Below, piece by piece: positions 1 through 8,108 of a stretch of DNA of 64,000 bases (positions are counted from its first letter, which is position 1; each line of letters begins with the position of its first letter). The stretch spans positions 558,001 through 622,000 of the forward strand of contig NZ_OY780957.1 of NCBI RefSeq assembly GCF_963675985.1, read 5' to 3'. The notes below the pieces were generated by a model. That model made no database searches. It worked only from the letters and a program-made list of their open reading frames with translations, and was not told the DNA's origin. A program made the position numbers and the translations under genes. Source of the DNA: an uncultured Roseibium sp. Lineage in GTDB: Bacteria > Pseudomonadota > Alphaproteobacteria > Rhizobiales > Stappiaceae.

Positions 1-143
1 TCAAGGGTCAGACCCAGTCCTCGTCCTACAAGCCGGCCATCATGGAAAACGGCGTCCGCGTCATGGTTCCCCCGTTCATCAGGGCGGGCGAAAAGATCAT
101 CGTCGACACAGGCACGCTGGAATACGTCCGCCGCGCCGACTAA
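1..143 (+). CDS. efp: Elongation factor P, C-terminal end (partial)
   Basis: Only the last 46 codons are present, read in the frame starting at base 3 and ending with TAA at 141-143; the gene begins outside the window. The fragment carries the SSSYKPA, VMVPPFI, GEKIIVDTGTLEY and final RRAD pattern of the last OB-fold domain of EF-P, which helps ribosomes through polyproline stretches. The modified lysine lies in the missing N-terminal domain. The inositol-monophosphatase gene follows 66 bases downstream on the same strand. Confidence 0.93.
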   Translation, partial: KGQTQSSSYKPAIMENGVRVMVPPFIRAGEKIIVDTGTLEYVRRAD

Positions 144-209
144 GTTCCCAATCATTCCTGCGGCGCGCCTGTCATTCGGGCGCGCCTGACAACAAGCGAC
201 AAAAAGAAA

Positions 210-1001
210 ATGGCTCGCACCGCCCTCCTCAACGTAATGGTTCAGGCCGCCATGAAGGCAGGCCGCAGCCTTGTTCGCGATTTCGGCGAAGTGGAAAATC
301 TCCAGGTGTCCCGGAAGGGTCCGGGAGATTTCGTCTCCGCCGCCGACCGCAAGGCGGAGGAGATCATCCGCGCCGAACTGACCAAGGCCCGCCCGGCCTT
401 CGGTCTGGTGATGGAGGAAAGCGGCGAAGTCGAGGGCACCGACGGCCAGCACCGCTGGCACGTGGACCCGCTCGACGGCACAACGAACTTCCTTCACGGC
501 ATTCCGATTTTCGCCAGTTCCATCGCGCTTGAGCGTCAGGGGCAGATCGTCGCCGGGGTGATCTACAATCCCGTCATGGACGAACTCTATACCGCCGAAC
601 GCGGCCGGGGCGCCTTCCTGAACGACCGCCGCCTGCGGGTCGCGGGCCGAACGGAGCTTCCCGACATGGTGTTCGCCACCGGCCTGCCGTTCATCGGCAA
701 GGGCGACCATGGCCGGACCCTGAAGGAACTGCGCTACATCATGCCGGAAGTCGCCGGCGTCCGCCGCTGCGGCGCTGCGGCGCTCGATCTGGCCTGGACC
801 GCCTCCGGCCGTTTCGACGGCTATTGGGAGCGCAATCTCAATTCCTGGGATATTGCCGCCGGCATTCTCATGGTGAAAGAAGCAGGCGGGTATGTCTCCG
901 ACCTGTCCGGCAAGGACAAGATGCTGGACACCGGCGATGTGGTCGCGGGCAACGAATTTGCCCAGAAACATCTTCTCAGGCTTCTGAAGAACGTCGACTG
1001 A
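210..1001 (+). CDS. suhB: Inositol monophosphatase family protein (SuhB-like)
   Basis: 263 residues, close to the usual 260-270 of SuhB/IMPase. The metal-binding motifs are intact: MEESGE at about residues 68-73, the WxxDPLDGTTNF signature at 83-94 and WDIAAG at 213-218 with the final metal-ligand Asp. It should hydrolyse myo-inositol-1-phosphate or related sugar phosphates in the cytoplasm with Mg2+; in enterics SuhB also takes part in rRNA antitermination. A purine-rich AAAAAGAAA stretch just before the ATG serves as ribosome site. The position after efp suggests co-transcription. A second, more divergent family member lies at 52013-52819. Family is secure; the physiological substrate is not. 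Confidence 0.9.
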   Translation: MARTALLNVMVQAAMKAGRSLVRDFGEVENLQVSRKGPGDFVSAADRKAEEIIRAELTKARPAFGLVMEESGEVEGTDGQHRWHVDPLDGTTNFLHGIPIFASSIALERQGQIVAGVIYNPVMDELYTAERGRGAFLNDRRLRVAGRTELPDMVFATGLPFIGKGDHGRTLKELRYIMPEVAGVRRCGAAALDLAWTASGRFDGYWERNLNSWDIAAGILMVKEAGGYVSDLSGKDKMLDTGDVVAGNEFAQKHLLRLLKNVD

Positions 1002-1176
1002 TCCGCCTCACCCCGGTCTTCACCGGCTTTGAAATCGCTGAAACTCCGCGCCTTGCTGTGGCCGCGGAGCGATTTGTCGTGCGTTTACCATTGCCCCCGA
1101 ACGATTAACGGTTTTCAATCCCCGGGAAATCACGTTATCAATCGTTTACCAATAACAGGCGGCTACTTAGCGACCG

Positions 1177-2166
1177 ATGGCAAGAGACTTCGACCCCTAC
1201 AGTCTGTCCAGTCCCCGGGCATACCTGTCGTTCATGATCATCTTCCTGGTGATCGTTGCATTCATAGGTTTCATTCTCTACCGGCAGATCTCGGTTGCAT
1301 TCATGAGCAACCCCGGCCTGAACGGCCTGATCGTTCTGGTGGGTCTGTTCGGCATCCTGCTGTTGTTCGGCAGGGTTATCCGGCTGTTTCCTGAAATCAC
1401 CTGGGTCAACAGCTTCCGCGTCGGCGATCCGGGCCTCGACACCCGCCCCCCCGTTCTGCTGGCCCCCATGGCGACCCTGCTCGGCAACAAGGTCGGCGAA
1501 ATGGCGCTGACCCCCATGACGGCCCGCTCGATCCTGGATTCCATCGGCATGCGCCTGGAGGAATCGCGCGAGATCTCCCGCTATCTTACCGGCCTTCTCG
1601 TCTTCCTCGGCCTTCTCGGCACCTTCTGGGGACTGTTGCAGACCGTCAGCGCGGTCGGCGCGACCATCCAGTCCCTCAATGTCGGTTCCGGCGATGCCGG
1701 CGTGATCTTCGAGGATCTGAAAGCCGGCCTTGAAGCCCCGCTTTCGGGCATGGGCACGGCGTTTTCCTCATCGCTCTTCGGCTTGACCGGGTCTCTGGTT
1801 CTCGGCTTCCTCGATCTTCAGGCGGGACAGGCGCAGAACCGGTTTTACAACGAGCTGGAAGACTGGCTGTCCACCGTCACCGACATCGAACCGGAAGATT
1901 CCTCGCCTCTGCAGCCCCCCACCGACAACTCGGAGCGCATTCAGGCCTCCATCGCCCAACTGCAGAAAACGGTTGAGGAGGGAGGCAGCAAGAAGGCCTC
2001 CCAGGCCATGGCCAACCTCGCCGAAGGCATTCAGGGGCTGGTCAAGCATGTCCGCTCCGAACAGCAGATGATGCGCGACTGGGCGGAGAACCAGGGCGAA
2101 CAGCAAAAGCGGATCGAAGCGCTTCTGTCCTCGATTTCGGCGGCCTTCGACCGCGCGAAGGACTGA
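1177..2166 (+). CDS. MotA/TolQ/ExbB-type proton-channel subunit
   Basis: 329 residues with four predicted membrane helices at about 18-36, 50-68, 138-160 and 188-212, the last two in the MotA/TolQ core (GLLGTFWGLLQTV, then GMGTAFSSSLFGLTGSLVLG). A hydrophilic C-terminal tail of about 90 residues looks coiled-coil. With the OmpA-domain partner that starts 3 bases after its stop, it should form an inner-membrane stator-like complex driven by ion flow. No flagellar gene lies near, and the tail and partner differ from canonical MotA/MotB. Function beyond a cell-envelope stator is not known. The start follows an AT-richer 175-base leader. Confidence 0.82.
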   Translation: MARDFDPYSLSSPRAYLSFMIIFLVIVAFIGFILYRQISVAFMSNPGLNGLIVLVGLFGILLLFGRVIRLFPEITWVNSFRVGDPGLDTRPPVLLAPMATLLGNKVGEMALTPMTARSILDSIGMRLEESREISRYLTGLLVFLGLLGTFWGLLQTVSAVGATIQSLNVGSGDAGVIFEDLKAGLEAPLSGMGTAFSSSLFGLTGSLVLGFLDLQAGQAQNRFYNELEDWLSTVTDIEPEDSSPLQPPTDNSERIQASIAQLQKTVEEGGSKKASQAMANLAEGIQGLVKHVRSEQQMMRDWAENQGEQQKRIEALLSSISAAFDRAKD

Positions 2167-2169
2167 TCC

Positions 2170-3201
2170 ATGGCAAGCCTGCGCGCCAGACGCCGCTCCT
2201 CGGGGACAGATTACTGGCCCGGCTTCGTCGATGCCATGGCAACGCTCCTGCTCGTCATCATCTTCCTGCTGTCGATCTTCATGCTGGCGCAGTTTTTCCT
2301 CAGTCAGCAGCTCTCCGGGCGTGACACGGTCCTGAACCGGCTGAACGCCCAGATCAGCGAGCTGACCGAACTGCTGGCCCTGGAACGGGCGAACAGCGGC
2401 GAACTGAACGATACCATCACCGGCCTGCGCGCCAGCCTCGGCGAAGCGACCGCTGAAAAGGACCGGTTACTCGGTTTGCTGGACAATTCTTCGGGCGAAG
2501 CACAGGCGGCTGGCGGCCGCGCAGCACGCCTGGAAACCATGCTCGACGAGGAGAAGCAGGTCAGCCAGCGCGCCCTGGCCCAGGTCGAACTCCTGAACCA
2601 GCAAATCTCCGCCCTGCGTCGCCAGATTGCCGCTGCGAACGCCGCCCTCGAAGCCTCCGAAGCCAAGGAAAGCGAGAGCCAGGCAAAAATCGCAAGCCTC
2701 GGCCGGCGCCTCAACGCCGCCCTGGTCCAAAGGGTCCAGGAACTGTCGCGCTACCGCTCCGACTTTTTCGGCCGCCTGCGGGAAATCCTGTCGCAGCGCT
2801 CCGATATCCGCGTCGTCGGCGATCGCTTCGTCTTCCAGTCGGAAGTCCTTTTCTCCTCCGGATCGGATGAAATCAATCCGAACGGCACGGAGGAACTCGA
2901 CAAGCTCGCCGAGGCCATCCAGGAACTCAGCCTTCAGATCCCCGACGAGATCAACTGGGTACTCAGGGTCGACGGCCACACGGACGCCCGCCCGCTTTCG
3001 GGAACAGGCCGGATCCGCAACAACTGGGAGCTATCCGCCGCCCGCGCGATTTCGGTGGTCCGCTACCTGATCGAACGCGGCGTCGATCCCAAGCGCCTGG
3101 TGGCCGCCGGCTTCGGCCAGTACCAGCCGCTGGAGGAAGGCGACAGTCCGGAAGCACTCGCACGCAACCGCCGCATTGAACTCAAGCTGACCGAACGCTG
3201 A
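2170..3201 (+). CDS. OmpA/MotB-type peptidoglycan-binding stator partner
   Basis: 343 residues. One membrane helix near the N-terminus (about 18-42) carries the Asp of the FVDAMATLL motif, the position that transports protons in MotB. A long Ala/Glu/Gln-rich coiled coil covers about 50-190. The C-terminal third is an OmpA-like domain with VDGHTDARP, NNWELSAARA and RNRRIELKL, the peptidoglycan-binding residues. The long coiled coil would place the OmpA domain far into the periplasm, unlike short-necked MotB. It is tightly coupled to the upstream channel gene. The pair resembles the ZorA/ZorB stator of Zorya defence in outline, but no ZorC/D/E follows, so I treat it as an envelope housekeeping complex. 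Confidence 0.85.
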   Translation: MASLRARRRSSGTDYWPGFVDAMATLLLVIIFLLSIFMLAQFFLSQQLSGRDTVLNRLNAQISELTELLALERANSGELNDTITGLRASLGEATAEKDRLLGLLDNSSGEAQAAGGRAARLETMLDEEKQVSQRALAQVELLNQQISALRRQIAAANAALEASEAKESESQAKIASLGRRLNAALVQRVQELSRYRSDFFGRLREILSQRSDIRVVGDRFVFQSEVLFSSGSDEINPNGTEELDKLAEAIQELSLQIPDEINWVLRVDGHTDARPLSGTGRIRNNWELSAARAISVVRYLIERGVDPKRLVAAGFGQYQPLEEGDSPEALARNRRIELKLTER

Positions 3202-3279
3202 GCCAACACGACCGTTTGCACCTTCCCGGCACCGGGGTACACTTCAGGACATCAACGGGAAGCCCCAGCCACGCTTGAA

Positions 3280-3519
3280 TTGCGCCCGAACTGCGAATGC
3301 TGTGACAGGGATCTGCCGCCGGAGGCCCCGAACGCCATGATCTGCACCTTCGAATGCACCTTCTGCCGGGACTGCGCAGAAAGTGTGTTGAAAGGCCAGT
3401 GCCCGAACTGCGGCGGCAATCTCGTTGCCCGTCCGATCCGGCCCGCGGAAAAGCTGCTGCGCTACCCGGCGTCCACGAAGCGGGTGTTGAAACCGGAGGG
3501 CTGTACGGCGGTGGGCTAA
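3280..3519 (+). CDS. DUF1272 zinc-ribbon-like small protein
   Basis: 79 residues from the TTG codon, with the DUF1272 cysteine pattern: CECC near the start, CTFECTFCRDC in the middle and CPNCGG at about 45-50, eight or more Cys suited to binding zinc. Function of the family is unknown. The start is uncertain. Family members normally begin with a short MLELRPNCE-like segment, and the three codons just upstream (ACG CTT GAA, 3271-3279) supply exactly that if ACG is read as Met. The purine motif GGGAAG (3257-3262) sits 8 bases from that ACG but 17 from the TTG. The gene lies 78 bases after the stator pair. Confidence 0.75.
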   Translation: MRPNCECCDRDLPPEAPNAMICTFECTFCRDCAESVLKGQCPNCGGNLVARPIRPAEKLLRYPASTKRVLKPEGCTAVG

Positions 3520-3641
3520 TCGAGCATTGCCTGAGCGCATACGCCACCGCCCCGGAGCGGAGCCTGCCGTTCGAAGACAACGCGGAAGGCATCGCCGTAA
3601 CCGCTGGTATACCCCCCGACATACAATCAGCAATGGAAGTC

Positions 3642-3656
3642 TTAACGAGTTCTTAA
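3642..3656. promoter_or_regulatory. CtrA binding box (TTAA-N7-TTAA)
   Basis: The sequence TTAACGAGTTCTTAA is an exact match to the CtrA consensus TTAA-N7-TTAA known from Caulobacter and rhizobia. It lies 51 bases before the ATG of the unrecognised gene at 3708, a spacing that fits overlap with a promoter. Binding is inferred. Confidence 0.6.
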
Positions 3657-3707
3657 TCACTGCCCCACCCTAATGGAAGGCATCGCAGCAAACGTGGGTG
3701 GCGGGCG

Positions 3708-4841
3708 ATGTCCGTGTTTTCAATCATTCAGAGATCTCAGCAGCAGCAATTCAGCCTGCAAACGAATGGCGCCCCGCTCCCGAAGGTCGGAACAGCCACC
3801 GGCAACCGGACGAAGGATGCGGAGGCAAAATCCGCCGAAAAGGCAAAAGACCTTGCCGACAGCCTGACCGAGACCACAACCCCGCAATCAGAGGAAGCGC
3901 AGGACGAAGCGGAGAAGATGGTCGAGGAGTACAAGGACGCCGTCGACCTGAACAGTTCCCTGTCGCGGGCGGTCAAGGACAATGCGGACGCCGAGCGTGA
4001 ACTGCGCATCGAGCGGATGGCGCAACAGATCAAGCGCATGAAGGAAGCCCTGCGCTTTGCCACCCCGGAAAAGGCGAAGCAGATGCTGCGCGAGTTGCAG
4101 CAGATCGCCAAGAATTTCAGAACCGCGAGCATCGAGCTGCGCAAGGCGGCGGAAAAAATCGGTCCGGACCGGCCGAACATGGCCGTCGACGTTGCCGCCG
4201 ATGCAACGAGCCATGCAATCCAGACAAAGATCGGCTCCTCCGACGTCACGCCCGACGATCTTGCGGCCGCCGCCGGCGACCTGGCCTCCTCGCTGTTTGC
4301 GGCACCGCCCGCAAGCATGGCCGCGCCTGCCGACACATCGGCCGGCGACGCCCCCGTCCGGGACATGGCATCCCTTCTGGACCCTGGCGCTTTAAGCGAC
4401 TTTGCCACCGAATTGCAGGAAACGCTTTTGCAGAAGAAGGACGCCGCTTTCTACCAGTCCGCGGTCCATACCTATGCCGATCTGCAACACCAGTCCGACT
4501 CGCTCTACCGCAAAAGCCGCATCGACTCCATGCGCGGCGAGCATGGACAGTTGCTGGAGCTGTTTGAGGAAATCAAGCTCTTGGCCGACTCCTTGGAAAC
4601 GCTCGTCGACAAGGAGGACGAGCAGGTACAGGAGGCCATGACGGACATCGGCAAGAAGCTCGCCGAGGGGTACGAGATCCTGGACAATGACGACCTGCAA
4701 CGGTTCCTTCAGGCCGGCCGCTACGCGCCTGTTGCCGGTCTCGACACCGGCACCCAGGGTGCGTCCGGCATCACTGTCTCCGTAAGCAGCATCTCGGTGG
4801 AAACCACGGTCTCGATCTCGGTCTCCGGCGTTATCGCCTGA
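3708..4841 (+). CDS. Unrecognised coiled-coil-rich protein with Val/Ser-rich C-terminal tail
   Basis: 377 residues, no family recognised. No signal peptide or membrane helix is visible. The N-terminal half is charged and helical (about 35-170, many Glu/Lys/Ala/Gln, including QQIKRMKEALRF and MLRELQQIAKNF). An Ala/Pro/Asp-rich linker covers about 185-225, and a second helical block about 230-345. The last 25 residues alternate Ser/Thr with Val/Ile (SVSSISVETTVSISVSG), an unusual beta-prone ending. The CtrA box upstream suggests cell-cycle or motility-linked expression. It converges on the efflux operon. It could be a secreted or polar scaffold protein, but nothing in the sequence proves this. 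The codon pattern resembles that of its neighbours. Confidence 0.8.
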   Translation: MSVFSIIQRSQQQQFSLQTNGAPLPKVGTATGNRTKDAEAKSAEKAKDLADSLTETTTPQSEEAQDEAEKMVEEYKDAVDLNSSLSRAVKDNADAERELRIERMAQQIKRMKEALRFATPEKAKQMLRELQQIAKNFRTASIELRKAAEKIGPDRPNMAVDVAADATSHAIQTKIGSSDVTPDDLAAAAGDLASSLFAAPPASMAAPADTSAGDAPVRDMASLLDPGALSDFATELQETLLQKKDAAFYQSAVHTYADLQHQSDSLYRKSRIDSMRGEHGQLLELFEEIKLLADSLETLVDKEDEQVQEAMTDIGKKLAEGYEILDNDDLQRFLQAGRYAPVAGLDTGTQGASGITVSVSSISVETTVSISVSGVIA

Positions 4842-4944
4842 AGTCTGTTGACCGGATGGATGTTCATTCGGGTGCTCCGTGAAGGCTTGAAGTGCATTAC
4901 TCCAACCTCCTCGCAAAGCCCCGAATGGACACCCTGTTGAAAGT

Positions 4945-7900
4945 TCACATCTGGCTGGCCGGCGCTTCCGGGGCACCCCCCTCCTTCTTGCGGCGCGAGA
5001 AGAGCCACATCACGAAGACGAAGAAGACCGGGACGAAGACAATGGTCAGTGCCGTACCGGTAATCGTTCCGAACAGAACGGCATACCCGATTGCCTGGCG
5101 GGCACCGGCACCAGCGCCATTGGACAGAACCAGCGGCACGACGCCCAGACCGAAGGCCAGCGAGGTCATCAGGATCGGGCGGAAACGCAGGCGTGAAGCC
5201 TCTCGTGCCGCCTCCAGCGCGGTTTCCCCGAGAGCCGTCATCCGGTCGCGGGCGAACTCCACGATCATGATGCCGTTCTTGCCCGTCAGGGCGACGACGG
5301 TCAGCAGACCCACCTGGAAGTAAACGCCGTTCGACTGATGGCCGATCTGCGCCCCGATGAGCGCGCCCAGGATCCCGACGGGCATTGCCAGCAGTACCGA
5401 GATCGGGATCGTCCAGCTTTCGTAAAGTGCTGCCAGACACAGGAAAACGGCGGAAAGTGCCAGGCCATAGAGCAGCATGGCGCCGGCACCGGCTTCCTTT
5501 TCCTCCAAGGACATGCCTGTCCATGCCAGCTTGAAACCGGGCGGAAGCTGTTGAGCCAGGTCTTCCATGACGGCGATCGCGTCACCGGACGTATAGCCAT
5601 CGGCGGCGGAGCCTTCGATGTTCATGGAGGGAAGCGCATCGTAGCGGTTGACCTGCTGTGGCCCGTAGACCCATTCCTGGGTGGAGAAGGTCGAGAAATC
5701 GACGAAGTCGCCATTCTCGTTCTTGATCCGCCACAAGCTGATATCTTCCGGGACGGAGCGAGCCGAAGGTTCGCCCTGGACCACGACCTGCTTCATCCGT
5801 CCCTGGTAGAGGAAGTCGTTGATGTAGCTGCTCGACCAGATCGTCGTCATGAAGGTGCCCACATCGGCGGCCGAAACGCCGACGGCGCCCGCCTTGGCCC
5901 AGTCGATGTTCAGACGGAACTGCGGGGCATCCGCAACGCCGCTGGGACGCACAGCCGTCAGGCGCGGGTCTTGCGAAGCCAGTCCCAGCAACATGTTTCG
6001 GGCCGCCAGAAGATCCTCGTGGGACTGGCCGGCGGTCGCCTGAAGAACGGCGCTGAAGCCGTTGGACGTACCCAGCTCCATCACGGCCGGCGGCACGATC
6101 GGCACGACAATCGCTTCCCGGATGCCGCCCAGCAGCGGACCATAGGCCCGTCCCGCAATGGCCATCACCGAGTTCTGCGGACCAATACGTTCAGACCAGT
6201 CCTTCAGCTTCACGAACATCATGCCCATGTTCTGGCCCTGTCCGGCGAAGGAGAAGCCGCGGACGGCAAAGATGGAGGAGACGTTGTCCGCCTCCGCGCT
6301 CCACCAGTATTTCTGGACCTTGTCGAGGACCGCCTCCGTTGCCTCTGCGGTAGATCCGGAGGGGAGTTCGACAATGACAAGCACCGCCCCCTGATCCTCA
6401 TCCGGCAGGAAGGAGGTTGGCGTACGTTGATACAGGAAGACCATGCCGCCGACCAGGACGGCAAAGATGAGCAGCATCCGCACAATGCGTTTCGTGGCGC
6501 CACGGACAATCGCGAGATAGCCCGAGGTCAGACGCCCGAAGGCGGCCTCGAAACCGGCCCCGAAGGACTTCGCCAGGCGCCCGATAACACCCTTGTTCGC
6601 TTCGGAGTGAGGCTTGAGGATGGTTGCGCACAGCGCCGGCGTGAAGATTAGTGCCACCAGCACCGAGAGGCTCATGGCCGAGACGATGGTTACGGCGAAC
6701 TGCTTGTACATCTCCCCGGTCGAGCCGCCGAAGAATGCCATGGGCACGAACACCGCCGAAACCACGATGCCGATACCGACAAGGGCCCCGGTGATTTCGT
6801 CCATGGATTTCCTGGTCGCTTCACGCGGAGACAGATGCTCATCCCGCATCAGCCGCTCCACGTTCTCGACCACCACGATGGCATCGTCCACGAGAAGGCC
6901 GATGGCCAGAACCATCGCGAGCATGGTCAGCGAATTGATGGTGAAGCCGAGCAGCGCCATGATGCCGAAGGTCCCCATCAGAACCACCGGAACCGCCAGG
7001 GTGGGGATAAGCGTGGCACGGAAGTTGTGCAGAAACAGCAACATCACGAAAACCACCAGAACGATGGCCTCGATCAGCGTGTGTACGACGGCCTCGATCG
7101 ACAGCTCTACGAAGGGCGTGGTGTCATAGGGAATGGTGTAGCTGACACCGGCCGGAAAGATTTGGGAGAGTTCCTCTATCTTCGCCTTGACCAGCCTGGA
7201 CGTCTCCAGCGCATTTGCGCCGGACGCAAGCTGAATGGCCATGCCGGTGGATTCCTTACCGTCCATGTAGGTGGCAAGTTCATAGTTCTCGGAGCCGAGT
7301 TCGATGCGGGCCACATCCCGTAGGAGAACCAGCCCGCCGTCGGTGTCCGCCCGCAACACGATGCGTTCGAAATCCTCAGGCGTCTTAAGCAGGGATTGCG
7401 CAGTGATCGTGGCGTTCAGAAGCTGCCCCTTCGGCGCCGGCATCGCCCCGAAGGATCCTGCGGAAATCTGTGCATTCTGGGCACGGACTGCCGCTGTGAC
7501 GTCGGACGGCGACAGGCCGTAGTACTTCAGCTTCTGGGGATCGAGCCAGATCCGCATGGCGTATTCGGAACCGAAGACCTCGACCGAGCCAACGCCTGAA
7601 ACACGCGAAATGGGCTCCACGACATAAGAGTTGAGGTAGTCGGAAAGGTCGACGCCGGTACGGCTCCCATCCTCGGAAATCAGGGCGATCACCATCAGGA
7701 AGCCGGTGGCTGATTTCTCAACGGTGACACCCTGCTGGGTGACGACCGACGGAAGGCCGGCTTCTGCCTGCGCCAGCTTGTTCTGCACCTGGACCTGAGC
7801 GATATCAGGATCCGTGCCCAACTCGAAAGTCAGGGTGATGCTCGCCCCACCTGTGGAGGTGGTCGAGGAATTGATGTAGCGCAGGCCGTCCAGGCCGGTC

Positions 7901-8106
7901 ATCTCCTTCTCGATCTGCTGGACCACCGTGTCGGAGACGGTTTCCGCCGAGGCACCGGGGTAGACCGCACTGATGACAACCGAAGGCCCGGCGATTGACG
8001 GATACTGGGAAATAGGCAGTCCCATGATGGAGATCACGCCCGCGGCCATCACGATGATCGCGAGAACCCAGGCAAAAATCGGACGCCCGATAAAGAAGCG
8101 AGACAT
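4945..8106 (-). CDS. RND multidrug efflux transporter (AcrB/MexB, HAE1 type)
   Basis: 1053 residues, typical for HAE1 RND pumps (about 1030-1050). It begins with the standard MSRFFIGRPIFAWVLAIIVM first helix. The proton-relay aspartates are in GLLVDDAIVVVENVERLM (helix 4) and the relay lysine in ALTGKNGIMIVEFA (helix 10). Two large periplasmic loops and the DEDQGA motif are present. It should export hydrophobic drugs or solvents from the inner membrane and periplasm in exchange for protons. Its ATG lies 2 bases after the stop of the membrane-fusion gene, and its ribosome site (GGAAGGTGA) lies inside that gene's last codons, so translation is probably coupled. No TolC-like outer-membrane gene is in the window. 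Confidence 0.95.
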   Translation of the reverse strand: MSRFFIGRPIFAWVLAIIVMAAGVISIMGLPISQYPSIAGPSVVISAVYPGASAETVSDTVVQQIEKEMTGLDGLRYINSSTTSTGGASITLTFELGTDPDIAQVQVQNKLAQAEAGLPSVVTQQGVTVEKSATGFLMVIALISEDGSRTGVDLSDYLNSYVVEPISRVSGVGSVEVFGSEYAMRIWLDPQKLKYYGLSPSDVTAAVRAQNAQISAGSFGAMPAPKGQLLNATITAQSLLKTPEDFERIVLRADTDGGLVLLRDVARIELGSENYELATYMDGKESTGMAIQLASGANALETSRLVKAKIEELSQIFPAGVSYTIPYDTTPFVELSIEAVVHTLIEAIVLVVFVMLLFLHNFRATLIPTLAVPVVLMGTFGIMALLGFTINSLTMLAMVLAIGLLVDDAIVVVENVERLMRDEHLSPREATRKSMDEITGALVGIGIVVSAVFVPMAFFGGSTGEMYKQFAVTIVSAMSLSVLVALIFTPALCATILKPHSEANKGVIGRLAKSFGAGFEAAFGRLTSGYLAIVRGATKRIVRMLLIFAVLVGGMVFLYQRTPTSFLPDEDQGAVLVIVELPSGSTAEATEAVLDKVQKYWWSAEADNVSSIFAVRGFSFAGQGQNMGMMFVKLKDWSERIGPQNSVMAIAGRAYGPLLGGIREAIVVPIVPPAVMELGTSNGFSAVLQATAGQSHEDLLAARNMLLGLASQDPRLTAVRPSGVADAPQFRLNIDWAKAGAVGVSAADVGTFMTTIWSSSYINDFLYQGRMKQVVVQGEPSARSVPEDISLWRIKNENGDFVDFSTFSTQEWVYGPQQVNRYDALPSMNIEGSAADGYTSGDAIAVMEDLAQQLPPGFKLAWTGMSLEEKEAGAGAMLLYGLALSAVFLCLAALYESWTIPISVLLAMPVGILGALIGAQIGHQSNGVYFQVGLLTVVALTGKNGIMIVEFARDRMTALGETALEAAREASRLRFRPILMTSLAFGLGVVPLVLSNGAGAGARQAIGYAVLFGTITGTALTIVFVPVFFVFVMWLFSRRKKEGGAPEAPASQM

Positions 8107-8108
8107 TG

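Noticed and set aside
1104..1160. CtrA box before the stator genes
   Set aside because: A TTAA occurs near 1106, but the second half-site at the N7 distance is not TTAA.
1177..3201. Zorya-type anti-phage system
   Set aside because: The stator pair resembles ZorA/ZorB in outline, but ZorC/D/E-type genes are absent and the channel tail is short.
5338..6651. 437-residue plus-strand frame
   Set aside because: Antisense to the RND pump gene, with no recognisable domain.
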